From NCBI GenBank assembly GCA_964626265.1, contig CAZVCG010000011.1:1-53248 (forward strand): a DNA stretch of 53,248 nt, written 5' to 3'. The stretch comes from CAZVCG01 sp964626265 (lineage in GTDB: Bacteria > Pseudomonadota > Alphaproteobacteria > UBA9219). Under the pieces are notes generated by a model, which searched no databases, was not told the DNA's origin, and saw nothing but the letters and a program-made list of their open reading frames with translations. Positions within the stretch are counted from its first letter, which is position 1; every line of letters begins with the position of its first letter. The position numbers and the translations under genes were made by a program. Shown piece by piece: positions 9,089 to 16,636 of this stretch.

Positions 9089-9376
9089 ATGAGTACGGTC
9101 TCCATTGTCCTGACTTCGCTGTTAACCATAACGCTGGTCGTGCTGATCGCGCCCAGCGTCATCGCGATGAACCGTGGTCGTGTGCTCCAGAATATCGCGT
9201 TTTGGTTGGCAATCGTTCTGGCTCTCGCGCTCTTCTATCAAACCTTCGGACCATTCAAAACCAGCATAAATGCGCCTAATGCCGCCCAAGAGAGCGTGGA
9301 TGACGATCAAGCCGGGGCCATTTCGATAGATGCCAGCCCATCGGACGAACGAGGCTATATGCCGCCGAAAGAATAG
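9089..9376 (+). CDS. small double-spanning membrane protein
   Basis: This 95-aa protein has two predicted transmembrane helices (about residues 4-26 and 34-52) separated by a short MNRGRV turn, then a polar acidic tail of about 40 residues. I do not recognise a family. It is the only plus-strand gene in this part of the window. Its stop lies two bases from the stop of the converging gene at 9379, so the two transcripts must run into each other. The hydrophobicity pattern and fit between neighbours support a real gene. Confidence 0.6.
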   Translation: MSTVSIVLTSLLTITLVVLIAPSVIAMNRGRVLQNIAFWLAIVLALALFYQTFGPFKTSINAPNAAQESVDDDQAGAISIDASPSDERGYMPPKE

Positions 9377-9378
9377 CG

Positions 9379-10140
9379 TTAACCGGCCGTCTCCAGCGTG
9401 GGACTGCCGCCGTGACGTACGACAAGCGCGATGATTTCCTCTGCGGCTTCCTGCACGGCCGCGCCGTTCGTGCCGCGAACCACGATGGCCACGCCGATTT
9501 TCCCGAGCCGCAACGACGGATATGACCCAATATCGAGTTCCGGATACCGTTTGGCCACATCTGCCAGCTCGCCCGCCAGGACGCCTTCCGTGACTGAACA
9601 GTTGATGGTCGCCACCTGAATGGCCGGGCCGCGCCGAAGTCTCAAAATGACGTTGTCCAGCATCGACATCATCACGTCCGGCACGCCCGCCAGCACATAC
9701 ACGTTCTTGATCTGGAATCCCGGGATGACGCTCACGGGATTGTCGATCAAAATGGCCCCCTCAGGCATCACCGCCATGCGCAGCCGTTCGGGATTCAAAT
9801 TGGCTTTTGTGTAATAGTTAACGAGCCGTTCTTTCGCCTCGGGGTGCTCGACGAGCGGAATACCAAGCGCTTTGCCCACGCAGGCCGTGGTGATGTCGTC
9901 GTGCGTCGGCCCGATTCCGCCCGTGGTGAACAAATAGGTGTAACGCTCGCGCAGCGCGTTTACCGCCTCGATAATTTCATCCTCCACGTCGCGAACGATC
10001 CGCGCCTCGGCCAGCTTGATGCCAAGAGTCATCAGCTTGCGCGCGATGGCGTTAAGGTTCACGTCTTGCGTCCGGCCTGTAAGTATTTCATTGCCGATGA
10101 TCAATACGCCGGCGGTTGGTATCTTTTCGCTTTCGGTCAT
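9379..10140 (-). CDS. molybdopterin-binding domain protein (CinA N-terminal type)
   Basis: This 253-aa MoaB/MogA-fold protein corresponds to the N-terminal half of CinA, called competence/damage-inducible protein A in many annotations. Motifs are GNEILTGRTQDVN near the start and the loop TTGGIGPTHDDITTACV, typical of the molybdopterin-binding fold. It lacks the C-terminal nicotinamide-nucleotide deamidase domain, which is encoded separately at 36129-36650; this split is common in Alphaproteobacteria. Its ATG overlaps the stop of the upstream DUF1937 gene (ATGA), so they are co-translated. The biochemical role of stand-alone versions is not well defined; ADP-ribose or NMN-related metabolism is a possibility drawn from full-length CinA. 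Confidence 0.88.
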   Translation of the reverse strand: MTESEKIPTAGVLIIGNEILTGRTQDVNLNAIARKLMTLGIKLAEARIVRDVEDEIIEAVNALRERYTYLFTTGGIGPTHDDITTACVGKALGIPLVEHPEAKERLVNYYTKANLNPERLRMAVMPEGAILIDNPVSVIPGFQIKNVYVLAGVPDVMMSMLDNVILRLRRGPAIQVATINCSVTEGVLAGELADVAKRYPELDIGSYPSLRLGKIGVAIVVRGTNGAAVQEAAEEIIALVVRHGGSPTLETAG

Positions 10141-10532
10141 GGCGGCAAGAGTGCCTCAGAAACTTTCGGCAAGCAATCTGTGCTTTCCCAAGCGGTGACC
10201 GTACTATCTTCCAGATAATAAATGGGTATTCCGCGCTTTGTAGCGATTTCGATCTCCGCCGCTACGCCGACCGATTTATCCCATCCCGGCAAGCGCAACA
10301 CGACAAGCATGTCCGCATGTTCCAGATGCAAGCTGTCGAATTTTCCCCAATAGTCCCAGAGTCCGGGAACCTTCCCCGTCTTGATGATGTTATGGTTGTG
10401 CGTGATCGGGGAGATGACGGCATATCCCATATTGATCAACATTGCCGCTGCCATCGTCACGCGCTGAAAACGCTCTTCGCGTACATGCGCATCAGAATGG
10501 CTGTAAGGCGTCGCGAGATAGACTTTTCGCAT
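10137..10532 (-). CDS. DUF1937 family protein, nucleoside deoxyribosyltransferase-like
   Basis: This small protein of about 131 aa begins MRKVYLATPYSH and carries SPITHNHNI, a GLWDYWGKFD segment, LVVLRLPGWDKSVGVAAEIEIA and GIPIYYLE, the conserved pattern of DUF1937. That pattern resembles a nucleoside 2-deoxyribosyltransferase fold in which the S/D and E residues bind nucleoside. No reaction has been assigned to the family as far as I know. I start at ATG 10532 because the longer frame begins at a TTG and the family begins with this Tyr-Leu-Ala segment. It overlaps the CinA-N-like gene by four bases. Confidence 0.75.
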   Translation of the reverse strand: MRKVYLATPYSHSDAHVREERFQRVTMAAAMLINMGYAVISPITHNHNIIKTGKVPGLWDYWGKFDSLHLEHADMLVVLRLPGWDKSVGVAAEIEIATKRGIPIYYLEDSTVTAWESTDCLPKVSEALLPP

Positions 10533-10568
10533 GGCTCTATCTTTGCGCAAGCCTCACGCTCTGCCAAC

Positions 10569-10600
10569 AAAAAACCCCGCAGGTTGCCCTGCGGGGTCTT
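10569..10600 (-). terminator. intrinsic terminator after hppA
   Basis: A perfect 8-bp stem CCCCGCAG/CTGCGGGG with a 6-base loop (10575-10596) is followed on the minus strand by six T residues. It lies 14 bases beyond the hppA stop, so it is a textbook Rho-independent terminator separating hppA from the DUF1937 gene. Confidence 0.92.
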
Positions 10601-10613
10601 TGTTATTTTGCCG

Positions 10614-12728
10614 TCATTTCGCCATGCTTGCCAAGACGGCCAGCAAGAGGATCGCCACGATGTTGATGATCTTGATCATCGGATTGACGGCGGGCCCAGC
10701 GGTGTCCTTGTAGGGATCGCCGACGGTGTCGCCCGTCACGGCAGCCTTGTGAGCATCTGAGCCCTTGCCGCCGTGATTGCCTTCCTCGATGTACTTCTTG
10801 GCGTTGTCCCACGCGCCGCCGCCTGACGTCATCGAGATAGCGACGAACAGGCCCGTCACGATCGTGCCGAGCAGCATCGCGCCGATCGACGCAAAGGCTT
10901 GCGCCTTGCCCGCGACTGCGTTGACCACGACGTACAGCACCACCGGAGCCGCCACAGGCAGCAACGATGGCACGATCATTTCGCGGATCGCCGCCTTCGT
11001 CAGCAAGTCAACCGCCGTGCCGAATTCCGGCTTGGCCGTTCCCGACATGATGCCTTTGATCTCGCGGAACTGGCGGCGCACTTCCTGCACCACCGCGCCG
11101 GCCGCGCGGCCAACGGCCGTCATGGCCATCGCGCCGAACAGATAAGGCAGCAAGCCGCCGATGAACAAGCCGACGACGACATAGGGGTTTTGCAGGTCGA
11201 ACTTCACGTCAACCGACGGGAAATAGTGCTTCAGATCCTGAATGTACGCCGCGAACAGCACCAGCGCCGCCAATCCGGCAGAGGCGATGGCGTAGCCCTT
11301 GGTCACGGCCTTCGTCGTGTTGCCGACCGCGTCGAGCGCGTCCGTCGTCACGCGGATGTCCTTGGGCATGTCCGCCATTTCGGCGATGCCGCCCGCGTTG
11401 TCCGTCACCGGGCCATAGGCGTCGATGGCTACGATCATGCCGGCCAAGGCCAACATGGTCGTCGCAGCGATCGCGATGCCATAAAGGCCCGCGAACGTGT
11501 AGGCCAGAATGATGCCTACGCAGATCACGAGAACCGGCAGAGCCGTCGACTCCATGGAAATCGCCAGACCCTGAATGACGTTCGTGCCGTGGCCGTTGAC
11601 GGCCGCCGCCGCCACGCTACGCACCGGACGATGAGCCGTCGCCGTGTAGTACTCTGTAATCCAGACCATGAGCGCCGTTACTGCAAGACCGATACCCGCG
11701 CTGTAAAGCAGCGACAACGCCGTAATGCCCTTCCCGGCTACCGTCGGAATCGTATTGCCGATGCCGAACAACTGATGAACGGCCAGAAAGATCAACGCGG
11801 CGGAAATCACGCCCGTGACGACAAGCCCCTTGTACAACGCTCCCATGATGTTTTGGTTCTTGTCCAAACGAACAAAGAACGTGCCCGCGACAGAACCCAC
11901 GATACAAACGGCGGCGATCACGAGCGGGAAAAGCATCATAGCCTGCTGCGCTTCGCCTGCGAAGAACGTCGCGCCGAGAAGCATCGTCGCCACGATCGTC
12001 ACCGCATAGGTTTCGAACAGGTCGGCGGCCATGCCTGCGCAATCGCCAACATTATCGCCCACATTGTCGGCGATAACGGCGGGGTTGNNNNNNNNNNNNN
12101 NNNNNNNNNNNNNGGCTTCCACCTTGCCGACGAGGTCGGCGCCTACGTCCGCGCCCTTGGTAAAGATGCCGCCGCCGAGACGGGCAAAAATCGAAATGAG
12201 CGATGCGCCGAAGCTGAGAGCCACGAGCGCTTCGATGATCGGACGCAATTCCGCGCCGTTACCCCCCTTCCATTGCAGAAGGACGTAATAGTATCCGGCA
12301 ACCGCAAGAAGACCCAAGCCAACGACCAGAAGTCCCGTAATAGCGCCTGATCGGAAAGCGAGCATCAATGCAGGCTGCAGACCTTGCTGCGCCGCCGCCG
12401 CCGTGCGCACGTTGGCGCGCACCGAAACGTTCATGCCGACGTAGCCTGCAAGACCCGACAACACCGCGCCGATAACGAAACCAATGGCCACGTGGGCGCC
12501 GAGGAAAGCTCCCAAGGCAAAACAGATCACGACGCCGACGATGCCGATCGTCATATATTGGCGGTTGAGATAGGCTTTCGCGCCTTCCTGCACCGCGCTT
12601 GCAATCTCTTGCATGCGGGCGTTGCCGGAAGATGCCGACAACACTGCGCGCGCGGTCAATACGCCATATAGCAGGGCTACAAGCGCACAGCCTAAAATCA
12701 TCAAAAACTCATAATTCATGAGGGTCAT
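10614..12728 (-). CDS. hppA: membrane-bound proton-translocating pyrophosphatase
   Basis: HppA is an integral membrane pump that couples pyrophosphate hydrolysis to ion export across the inner membrane. The 704-residue frame with many hydrophobic helices matches the family. Visible motifs include DVGADLVGKVEA, NPAVIADNVGDNVGDCAG, DAYGPVTDNAGG and the C-terminal GDTVGDPYKDTAGPA. At about residues 473 and 476 the sequence is GNTTKAVTKG, with K and T where potassium-dependent pumps have A and G, so this should be the potassium-independent, proton-pumping class. The ATG at 12728 has GAGGAA seven bases upstream. The 26-N run at 12088-12113 falls between VEA and NPAV, on the conserved catalytic loop that normally reads GIPEDDPR; the frame is kept through it. 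Confidence 0.97.
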   Translation of the reverse strand: MTLMNYEFLMILGCALVALLYGVLTARAVLSASSGNARMQEIASAVQEGAKAYLNRQYMTIGIVGVVICFALGAFLGAHVAIGFVIGAVLSGLAGYVGMNVSVRANVRTAAAAQQGLQPALMLAFRSGAITGLLVVGLGLLAVAGYYYVLLQWKGGNGAELRPIIEALVALSFGASLISIFARLGGGIFTKGADVGADLVGKVEAXXXXXXXXXNPAVIADNVGDNVGDCAGMAADLFETYAVTIVATMLLGATFFAGEAQQAMMLFPLVIAAVCIVGSVAGTFFVRLDKNQNIMGALYKGLVVTGVISAALIFLAVHQLFGIGNTIPTVAGKGITALSLLYSAGIGLAVTALMVWITEYYTATAHRPVRSVAAAAVNGHGTNVIQGLAISMESTALPVLVICVGIILAYTFAGLYGIAIAATTMLALAGMIVAIDAYGPVTDNAGGIAEMADMPKDIRVTTDALDAVGNTTKAVTKGYAIASAGLAALVLFAAYIQDLKHYFPSVDVKFDLQNPYVVVGLFIGGLLPYLFGAMAMTAVGRAAGAVVQEVRRQFREIKGIMSGTAKPEFGTAVDLLTKAAIREMIVPSLLPVAAPVVLYVVVNAVAGKAQAFASIGAMLLGTIVTGLFVAISMTSGGGAWDNAKKYIEEGNHGGKGSDAHKAAVTGDTVGDPYKDTAGPAVNPMIKIINIVAILLLAVLASMAK
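12088..12113. other. assembly gap of 26 Ns inside hppA
   Basis: Twenty-six unresolved bases interrupt the pyrophosphatase gene exactly at its most conserved pyrophosphate-binding loop. The gap plus one flanking base spans nine codons between VEA and NPAV, where from memory the family has eight. The run length may therefore be an estimate rather than the true number of missing bases. Confidence 0.95.
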
Positions 12729-12896
12729 GGGACGTTCCTCGCATCTTGCGGATTATTATTACGGGCTTACGCCCAAAGACTCGGCCATTACGTCTTTAAG
12801 GGCGCAAGGCGGGGCGAGAATGCCCAAGAAAGGCCGCTAACGCAAGGGGGAGATGTCGAAATTTCCGACGATTCGCCGAAGAAAATGCTTCATTCT

Positions 12897-13039
12897 GTCA
12901 TCCCCGCGAAAGCGGGGATCCAGCGGCCCGCGTCTGCGGGCCTTAATGAACCACTGAAAATGATTTCTATCTGCAATAATGTTGCGCCTTAAATGCTCGC
13001 TGTCGCTCGCGCTGGATTCCCGCTTTCGCGGGAATGACA
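12897..13039. repeat. MITE-like palindromic element, family A copy 1
   Basis: A 143-bp element is bounded by near-perfect inverted ends of about 28 bp. The left end reads GTCATCCCCGCGAAAGCGGG. The right end is the complement, TTCCCGCGAAAGCGGGAA in place of the first form. Each end is itself a palindrome with a GAAA loop. Inside lie two further hairpins, CCCGCGTCTGCGGG and GCTCGCTGTCGCTCGC. It fills most of the hppA to FliL-like spacer (12729-13044) and ends five bases beyond the stop of the FliL-like gene. The same layout recurs at 14794 and, inverted, at 30115. It encodes no protein, so any movement would need a transposase elsewhere. Confidence 0.85.
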
Positions 13040-13044
13040 CATTG

Positions 13045-13536
13045 TCAAAGCATCCTCTGCGCGACGCCCTGGATAAGCACCGCATCGACCAGCTTTTCGC
13101 CCATCGCGGTCTCAACGGCGTGGTTTATCTTTATTTTGACCTTGGGAATATCGACCTTGTCGCCATCTCTGAGTGAACCGTCGGCAAAGCCGCCATAAAG
13201 CGACTGAAGAATGGAGTCTTGCACGCGCGGCATTTTTTGACGGATTTTTTCGGAAACCGTAAGGTCTTTAACCTGCAAATCGATCATTAGCGTCACAATC
13301 TGCTCGGCTCCGTCTTTGCCGATCATCGGCAAAACCAAAGGCTGCAAATGGATGTAAGTGAACTGGCTTGTGTCTTTGTCTTCGCCTTTTCCGCTCTTGG
13401 ATGAGCCGTGACCGCTCTCGGACTTGGCCGCTTTTTCGGACGCGTAGGCGACGTTGCCTGTCTTCGGCATGAAGCCGAGACCGACAAGCGCAACAAGCGC
13501 CAGCGCCAATGCGCAACTGATCCAGAGTTTTTTCAC
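13045..13536 (-). CDS. FliL-like inner membrane/periplasmic protein
   Basis: This 163-aa protein has an N-terminal hydrophobic segment (about 5-25) acting as signal anchor, a Ser/Gly/Lys-rich linker (about 35-57), and a C-terminal domain of about 100 residues. That domain, FTYIHLQPLVLPM...VTLMIDLQV...IRQKMPRVQDSILQSL, follows the pattern of FliL, the flagellar basal-body protein that supports stator function. Similarity is moderate and the C-terminus is not the strict FliL ending, so a FliL-like protein of another role is possible. The flagellar export genes at 41388-43516 show that the organism makes a flagellum or a related secretion system. It stands alone between hppA and nusB. Confidence 0.55.
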   Translation of the reverse strand: MKKLWISCALALALVALVGLGFMPKTGNVAYASEKAAKSESGHGSSKSGKGEDKDTSQFTYIHLQPLVLPMIGKDGAEQIVTLMIDLQVKDLTVSEKIRQKMPRVQDSILQSLYGGFADGSLRDGDKVDIPKVKIKINHAVETAMGEKLVDAVLIQGVAQRML

Positions 13537-13732
13537 GTTAGTCGTAGGCCGTCGGGTTCGTTGGTTAGAGGCGGCTTAAATCATCCCGCCTTGGGTTCAT
13601 AAATAGCGCCTTGAGGTTACAGAAAGAGGCTTTCGATATGGTTAACCCAAACCGGATTTCGTTTTCAAGCCAACAATTATTACATTTGTTTTTCAATGGG
13701 ATGCTAAAGTTATCCACAGCTTTACTTTAACT

Positions 13733-14209
13733 TTACCTTAACTTCCCCGCCAACTTGTCCAGCACGGCATTCACCAGCCCCGGTTCCTTGGCATTGTAAA
13801 ATGCGCGGGTGACATCGACATAATCGTTGATGATGATCCCTTCCGGTATATGAGCTTGATGATGAAGCTCGAAAGCTCCTGCACGCAATATCATTTGAAG
13901 CAAGACTTCCATTCGCTCACGGCTTTTTTTCGTGTCCAAGGCTCCGCCAATCATGGCGTCCAGATCATCCTTGTTCGCGACGACGCCTTCGACGATCTGA
14001 CCGAACAATTCCTTATTTGGCTTTTCGGTTATTGTTTCGCTGCCGTCTTCGTTGTCGCGCAAGCCTGCAAAGGCATTATCAATGCTGTGGCGGATGATTT
14101 CTTTGACCGTTTCCTGCTCAAAACTGTTTTCGTAAAGAGCCTGCACGGCCGCCAACCGCGCAAGACGGTTCGCAGCATGTGGCGTTGATGATGCTTTATC
14201 ATTGCTCAT
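13733..14209 (-). CDS. nusB: transcription antitermination factor NusB
   Basis: NusB binds boxA RNA together with S10 (NusE) during ribosomal RNA transcription. The 158-aa all-helical protein has ANRLARLAAVQALYE at the start, ERMEVLLQMILRAGAFEL in the middle and the characteristic IIINDYVDVTRAFYN..EPGLVNAVLDKL at the end. It is the last gene of the glyA-nrdR-rib cluster, directly after ribH, the usual order in Alphaproteobacteria. A lone DnaA-box-like TTATCCACA lies just beyond its stop at 13710-13718 and is not interpreted. Confidence 0.96.
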   Translation of the reverse strand: MSNDKASSTPHAANRLARLAAVQALYENSFEQETVKEIIRHSIDNAFAGLRDNEDGSETITEKPNKELFGQIVEGVVANKDDLDAMIGGALDTKKSRERMEVLLQMILRAGAFELHHQAHIPEGIIINDYVDVTRAFYNAKEPGLVNAVLDKLAGKLR

Positions 14210-14254
14210 AATATTTTTTCTAATCCCTAAATGCTAAACGCTGGATGCTGAATG

Positions 14255-14773
14255 CTACCTTGCCACCCAACGGCGTTTCGGCGACAAGCGGAAGTGGTGT
14301 TTCAATTCGATCATTCGCAAACATGCCGCCGCCGCCGCGCCGCCGCGGTTCTGCCGTTCCGGGTCGGCGCGCTCAATCGCCTGCTGTTTCGTCTCACACG
14401 TCAAAATGGCGTTACCAACCGCTAATGTGTGTTCCAGCGCAAGTTGTTGAAGTCCATGCGCGCTTTCATTGCCGACGATTTCATCATGCCTTGTCTGGCC
14501 CTGAAGGATGCACCCCAAAGCCACATAGCCGTCATAGCGGCGGCGGATCGCGTCAAAGTTCAACGACTTCACGGCGTATAAAATAGCCGCCGGAATTTCG
14601 AGCGCGCCAGGCACAGTGTGCACGTCGCACGTCGCTCCGGCTTTTTCGATGACGTCTTTCGCTCCCTTGAGCAACAAATCGGACACGTCGTCATAAAACC
14701 GCGCCTCGATAATCATGATGTGCGGCTTTTCCTCGAACTTGAACGTTGTTTGCAGTTTACGCGCTTGTTCCAT
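14255..14773 (-). CDS. ribH: 6,7-dimethyl-8-ribityllumazine synthase
   Basis: RibH condenses the ribityl-aminouracil with 3,4-dihydroxy-2-butanone 4-phosphate to give lumazine, the penultimate riboflavin step. The 172-aa protein keeps VPGALEIPAA and the catalytic histidine in GCILQGQTRHDEIV. There the usual GCVIRGET reads Q-G-Q-T, so the Arg before Gly is Gln. The C-terminal ADPERQNRGGAAAAACLRMI matches the NKG.EAA motif in form. The C-terminus is slightly longer than usual. A family-A palindromic element lies between it and ribB, so the distance to the upstream gene is large and a separate promoter is possible. Confidence 0.94.
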   Translation of the reverse strand: MEQARKLQTTFKFEEKPHIMIIEARFYDDVSDLLLKGAKDVIEKAGATCDVHTVPGALEIPAAILYAVKSLNFDAIRRRYDGYVALGCILQGQTRHDEIVGNESAHGLQQLALEHTLAVGNAILTCETKQQAIERADPERQNRGGAAAAACLRMIELKHHFRLSPKRRWVAR

Positions 14774-14793
14774 GTATCAGCCTTCTTCTAATA

Positions 14794-14898
14794 TCATCCC
14801 CGCGAAGGCGGGGATCCAGCAACGAGCGTCTGCGAGCCAAATGACTCATATGCCGCATGGACACGCGGCACTGGATTCCCGCTTCTGCGGGAATGACG
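14794..14898. repeat. MITE-like palindromic element, family A copy 2
   Basis: A 105-bp shorter copy of the element at 12897, in the same orientation. The left end TCATCCCCGCGAAGGCGGGG and the right end CCCGCTTCTGCGGGAATGA are inverted relatives. The interior retains GAGCGTCTGCGAGCC and ACTCATATGC but lacks about 40 bp. It lies in the ribB-ribH spacer, 20 bases upstream of the ribH start, and its hairpins could affect transcription or processing between the two genes. Confidence 0.82.
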
Positions 14899-14958
14899 CT
14901 TGAGGCGCATTTACACCCTATCTACCACAGGCAACCCCAAGTGTTCCAGCCCGCCCTA

Positions 14959-15570
14959 TTAACCTTCTTTTTCGCGGCGATACCGCGCCAAATCCGCCAC
15001 GGTGCCGATTTTGAGGCCGTGGTCGGCAGCAAAAGCTTTGAGGTCCGGCATCCGCGCCATATGACCATCGTCTTTCAATATTTCACAAATGACGCCTGAA
15101 GGGTTCAACCCGGCCAACTTCGCAAGGTCCACCGCCGCCTCGGTATGTCCCGCCCTTTCCAACACGCCGCCCGCCCGCGCCACCAAGGGAAACACGTGCC
15201 CCGGCGTTACGATGTCCTGAGGTCCCTTAACGGGATCGATGGCGACTTGAATGGTCCTTGCGCGATCGAACGCCGAGATGCCTGTCGTCACGCCTTCTTT
15301 CGCCTCGATGGAGACCGTGAAGGCGGTTTGAAAGCGGCTTGTATTGCGCTCGGCCATCATAGGCAATTCCAGCGCGTCCGCCCGCGATATCTCTAAAGCA
15401 AGGCAGATCAAGCCCCGCCCATGCCTGGCCATAAAGTTAATCGCCTCGGGCGTCGCGAACTGAGCGGCGACTACCAGATCGCCTTCGTTCTCGCGTCCTT
15501 CGTCATCGACAATTATCGCCATCCGGCCTCTGCGGATGTCGTCTATGACATCGTCAACCGTTGCGATCAT
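14959..15570 (-). CDS. ribB: 3,4-dihydroxy-2-butanone 4-phosphate synthase
   Basis: RibB converts ribulose 5-phosphate to the four-carbon unit used by RibH. The 203-aa protein has the acidic Mg-binding loop VDDEGRENEGDLV near residue 22, the substrate motif MAERNTSRFQTAFTVSIEA and RAGHTEAAVDL. It is the single-domain form: the GTP cyclohydrolase II (RibA) domain often fused to it in other bacteria is absent. I start at ATG 15570 (MIATVDDV), which overlaps the end of ribE by 17 bases; the longer frame adds seven residues unlike the family. Confidence 0.96.
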   Translation of the reverse strand: MIATVDDVIDDIRRGRMAIIVDDEGRENEGDLVVAAQFATPEAINFMARHGRGLICLALEISRADALELPMMAERNTSRFQTAFTVSIEAKEGVTTGISAFDRARTIQVAIDPVKGPQDIVTPGHVFPLVARAGGVLERAGHTEAAVDLAKLAGLNPSGVICEILKDDGHMARMPDLKAFAADHGLKIGTVADLARYRREKEG

Positions 15571-16150
15571 GATGCAGCATCCTCTCCACATAACGCGCGA
15601 TCATGTCGACTTCGAAGTTCATTTCATCGCCGATATTGCGCTTGCCTATAGTCGTATTCTCTCGAGTGTGAGGGATGACGTTCACGCCAAAACGCGCATC
15701 GAGGACTTTATTCACCGTCAACGAAACGCCGTCGAGAGCAATGGATCCCTTTGCTGCTATAAACTTCGAGTAAGCGGGAGGAACTTCAATCGCGAAACGA
15801 AGGCTGTCGCCTTCGCCTTTCTTGTCGACGACGCGGGCGATGCCATCGACATGCCCGCCAACCAGGTGTCCGCCGAGTTCTTCGCCTAAGCGCAAAGCGC
15901 GCTCAAGATTCACTCGCGTACCGATGTTCCATTTCGCCGCCGTAGTTTTGCCGAGCGTTTCCGCCGATATCCTGACCTTAAAAAAACCCTCGCCGCTTTC
16001 GATCACGGTCAAACAAATCCCGCTGCATGCGATAGATGCGCCCGAAGCAATATCATCCAGGGGCAAATGCGTAGCGATGGTGACGCTCCAATCGCCCTCG
16101 CGATCGATCGAAGCGACAGTCCCGATATCCTGAATAATGCCGGTGAACAT
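15554..16150 (-). CDS. ribE: riboflavin synthase, alpha subunit
   Basis: RibE dismutates two lumazine molecules to riboflavin. The 198-aa protein shows the internal duplication of the family: MFTGIIQDIGTV and CSGICLTV in the first half, and GGHVDGIARV and LDGVSLTVN in the second. It lies six bases after nrdR and overlaps ribB. In most Alphaproteobacteria ribD (deaminase/reductase) sits between nrdR and ribE; here it is missing. The family symbol is ribE in this nomenclature (ribC in some species). Confidence 0.96.
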   Translation of the reverse strand: MFTGIIQDIGTVASIDREGDWSVTIATHLPLDDIASGASIACSGICLTVIESGEGFFKVRISAETLGKTTAAKWNIGTRVNLERALRLGEELGGHLVGGHVDGIARVVDKKGEGDSLRFAIEVPPAYSKFIAAKGSIALDGVSLTVNKVLDARFGVNVIPHTRENTTIGKRNIGDEMNFEVDMIARYVERMLHHDRNG

Positions 16151-16156
16151 GAACTT

Positions 16157-16624
16157 TCAGCCGTGAGCAACGTCCGCCGTCTGAAGCGACTTGACGAACT
16201 CGTTGAAATCTTCCGGCGTGCGGAAGTCGCGGTAGACCGAAGCGTAGCGCACATAGGCCACATGATCGAGCGCAAATAACGCCTTCATCACCAGCTCGCC
16301 GATCTTTCGGGTGGCGATTTCGTTTTCGCCGCTGGTTTCCATCTGGCGCACGAGACCGTTGATGACGCGCTCCAGCTTTTCCTCGTCGATGGGCCGCTTG
16401 CGCAGCGCGATCCGCATCGAGCGTTCCAGCTTATCGCGATCGAATGGCTTTTTGGAGCCGTCGCTCTTGATGACGGTCAGCTCGCGGAGCTGAACGCGCT
16501 CGAACGTCGTGAAGCGCGCATCGCACTGCGGACAGGAACGGCGGCGGCGGATGGCCGCGTTGTCCTCGCTGGGGCGGCTATCCTTGACCTGGGTATCGTC
16601 CGAACCGCAAAACGGGCAGCGCAT
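16157..16624 (-). CDS. nrdR: transcriptional repressor NrdR
   Basis: NrdR represses ribonucleotide reductase genes in response to nucleotide levels. The 155-aa protein has the N-terminal four-Cys zinc ribbon (CPFCG and CPQCD, Cys 3, 6, 31 and 34) and an ATP-cone domain from about residue 47 (VIKSDGSKKPFDRDKLERSM). AGGAGG lies three bases before the ATG. It follows glyA by 12 bases, in the standard glyA-nrdR-rib order. Confidence 0.97.
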   Translation of the reverse strand: MRCPFCGSDDTQVKDSRPSEDNAAIRRRRSCPQCDARFTTFERVQLRELTVIKSDGSKKPFDRDKLERSMRIALRKRPIDEEKLERVINGLVRQMETSGENEIATRKIGELVMKALFALDHVAYVRYASVYRDFRTPEDFNEFVKSLQTADVAHG

Positions 16625-16636
16625 GAGCCTCCTGCT

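Noticed and set aside
10899..12350. 483-codon plus-strand frame through hppA
   Set aside because: It is the antisense shadow of the pyrophosphatase, Arg/His-rich with no domain; long shadow frames are common opposite GC-rich genes.
13710..13718. TTATCCACA, a perfect DnaA-box-like word after nusB
   Set aside because: It is single, with no cluster of boxes, AT-rich unwinding region or replication genes nearby, so an origin cannot be supported.
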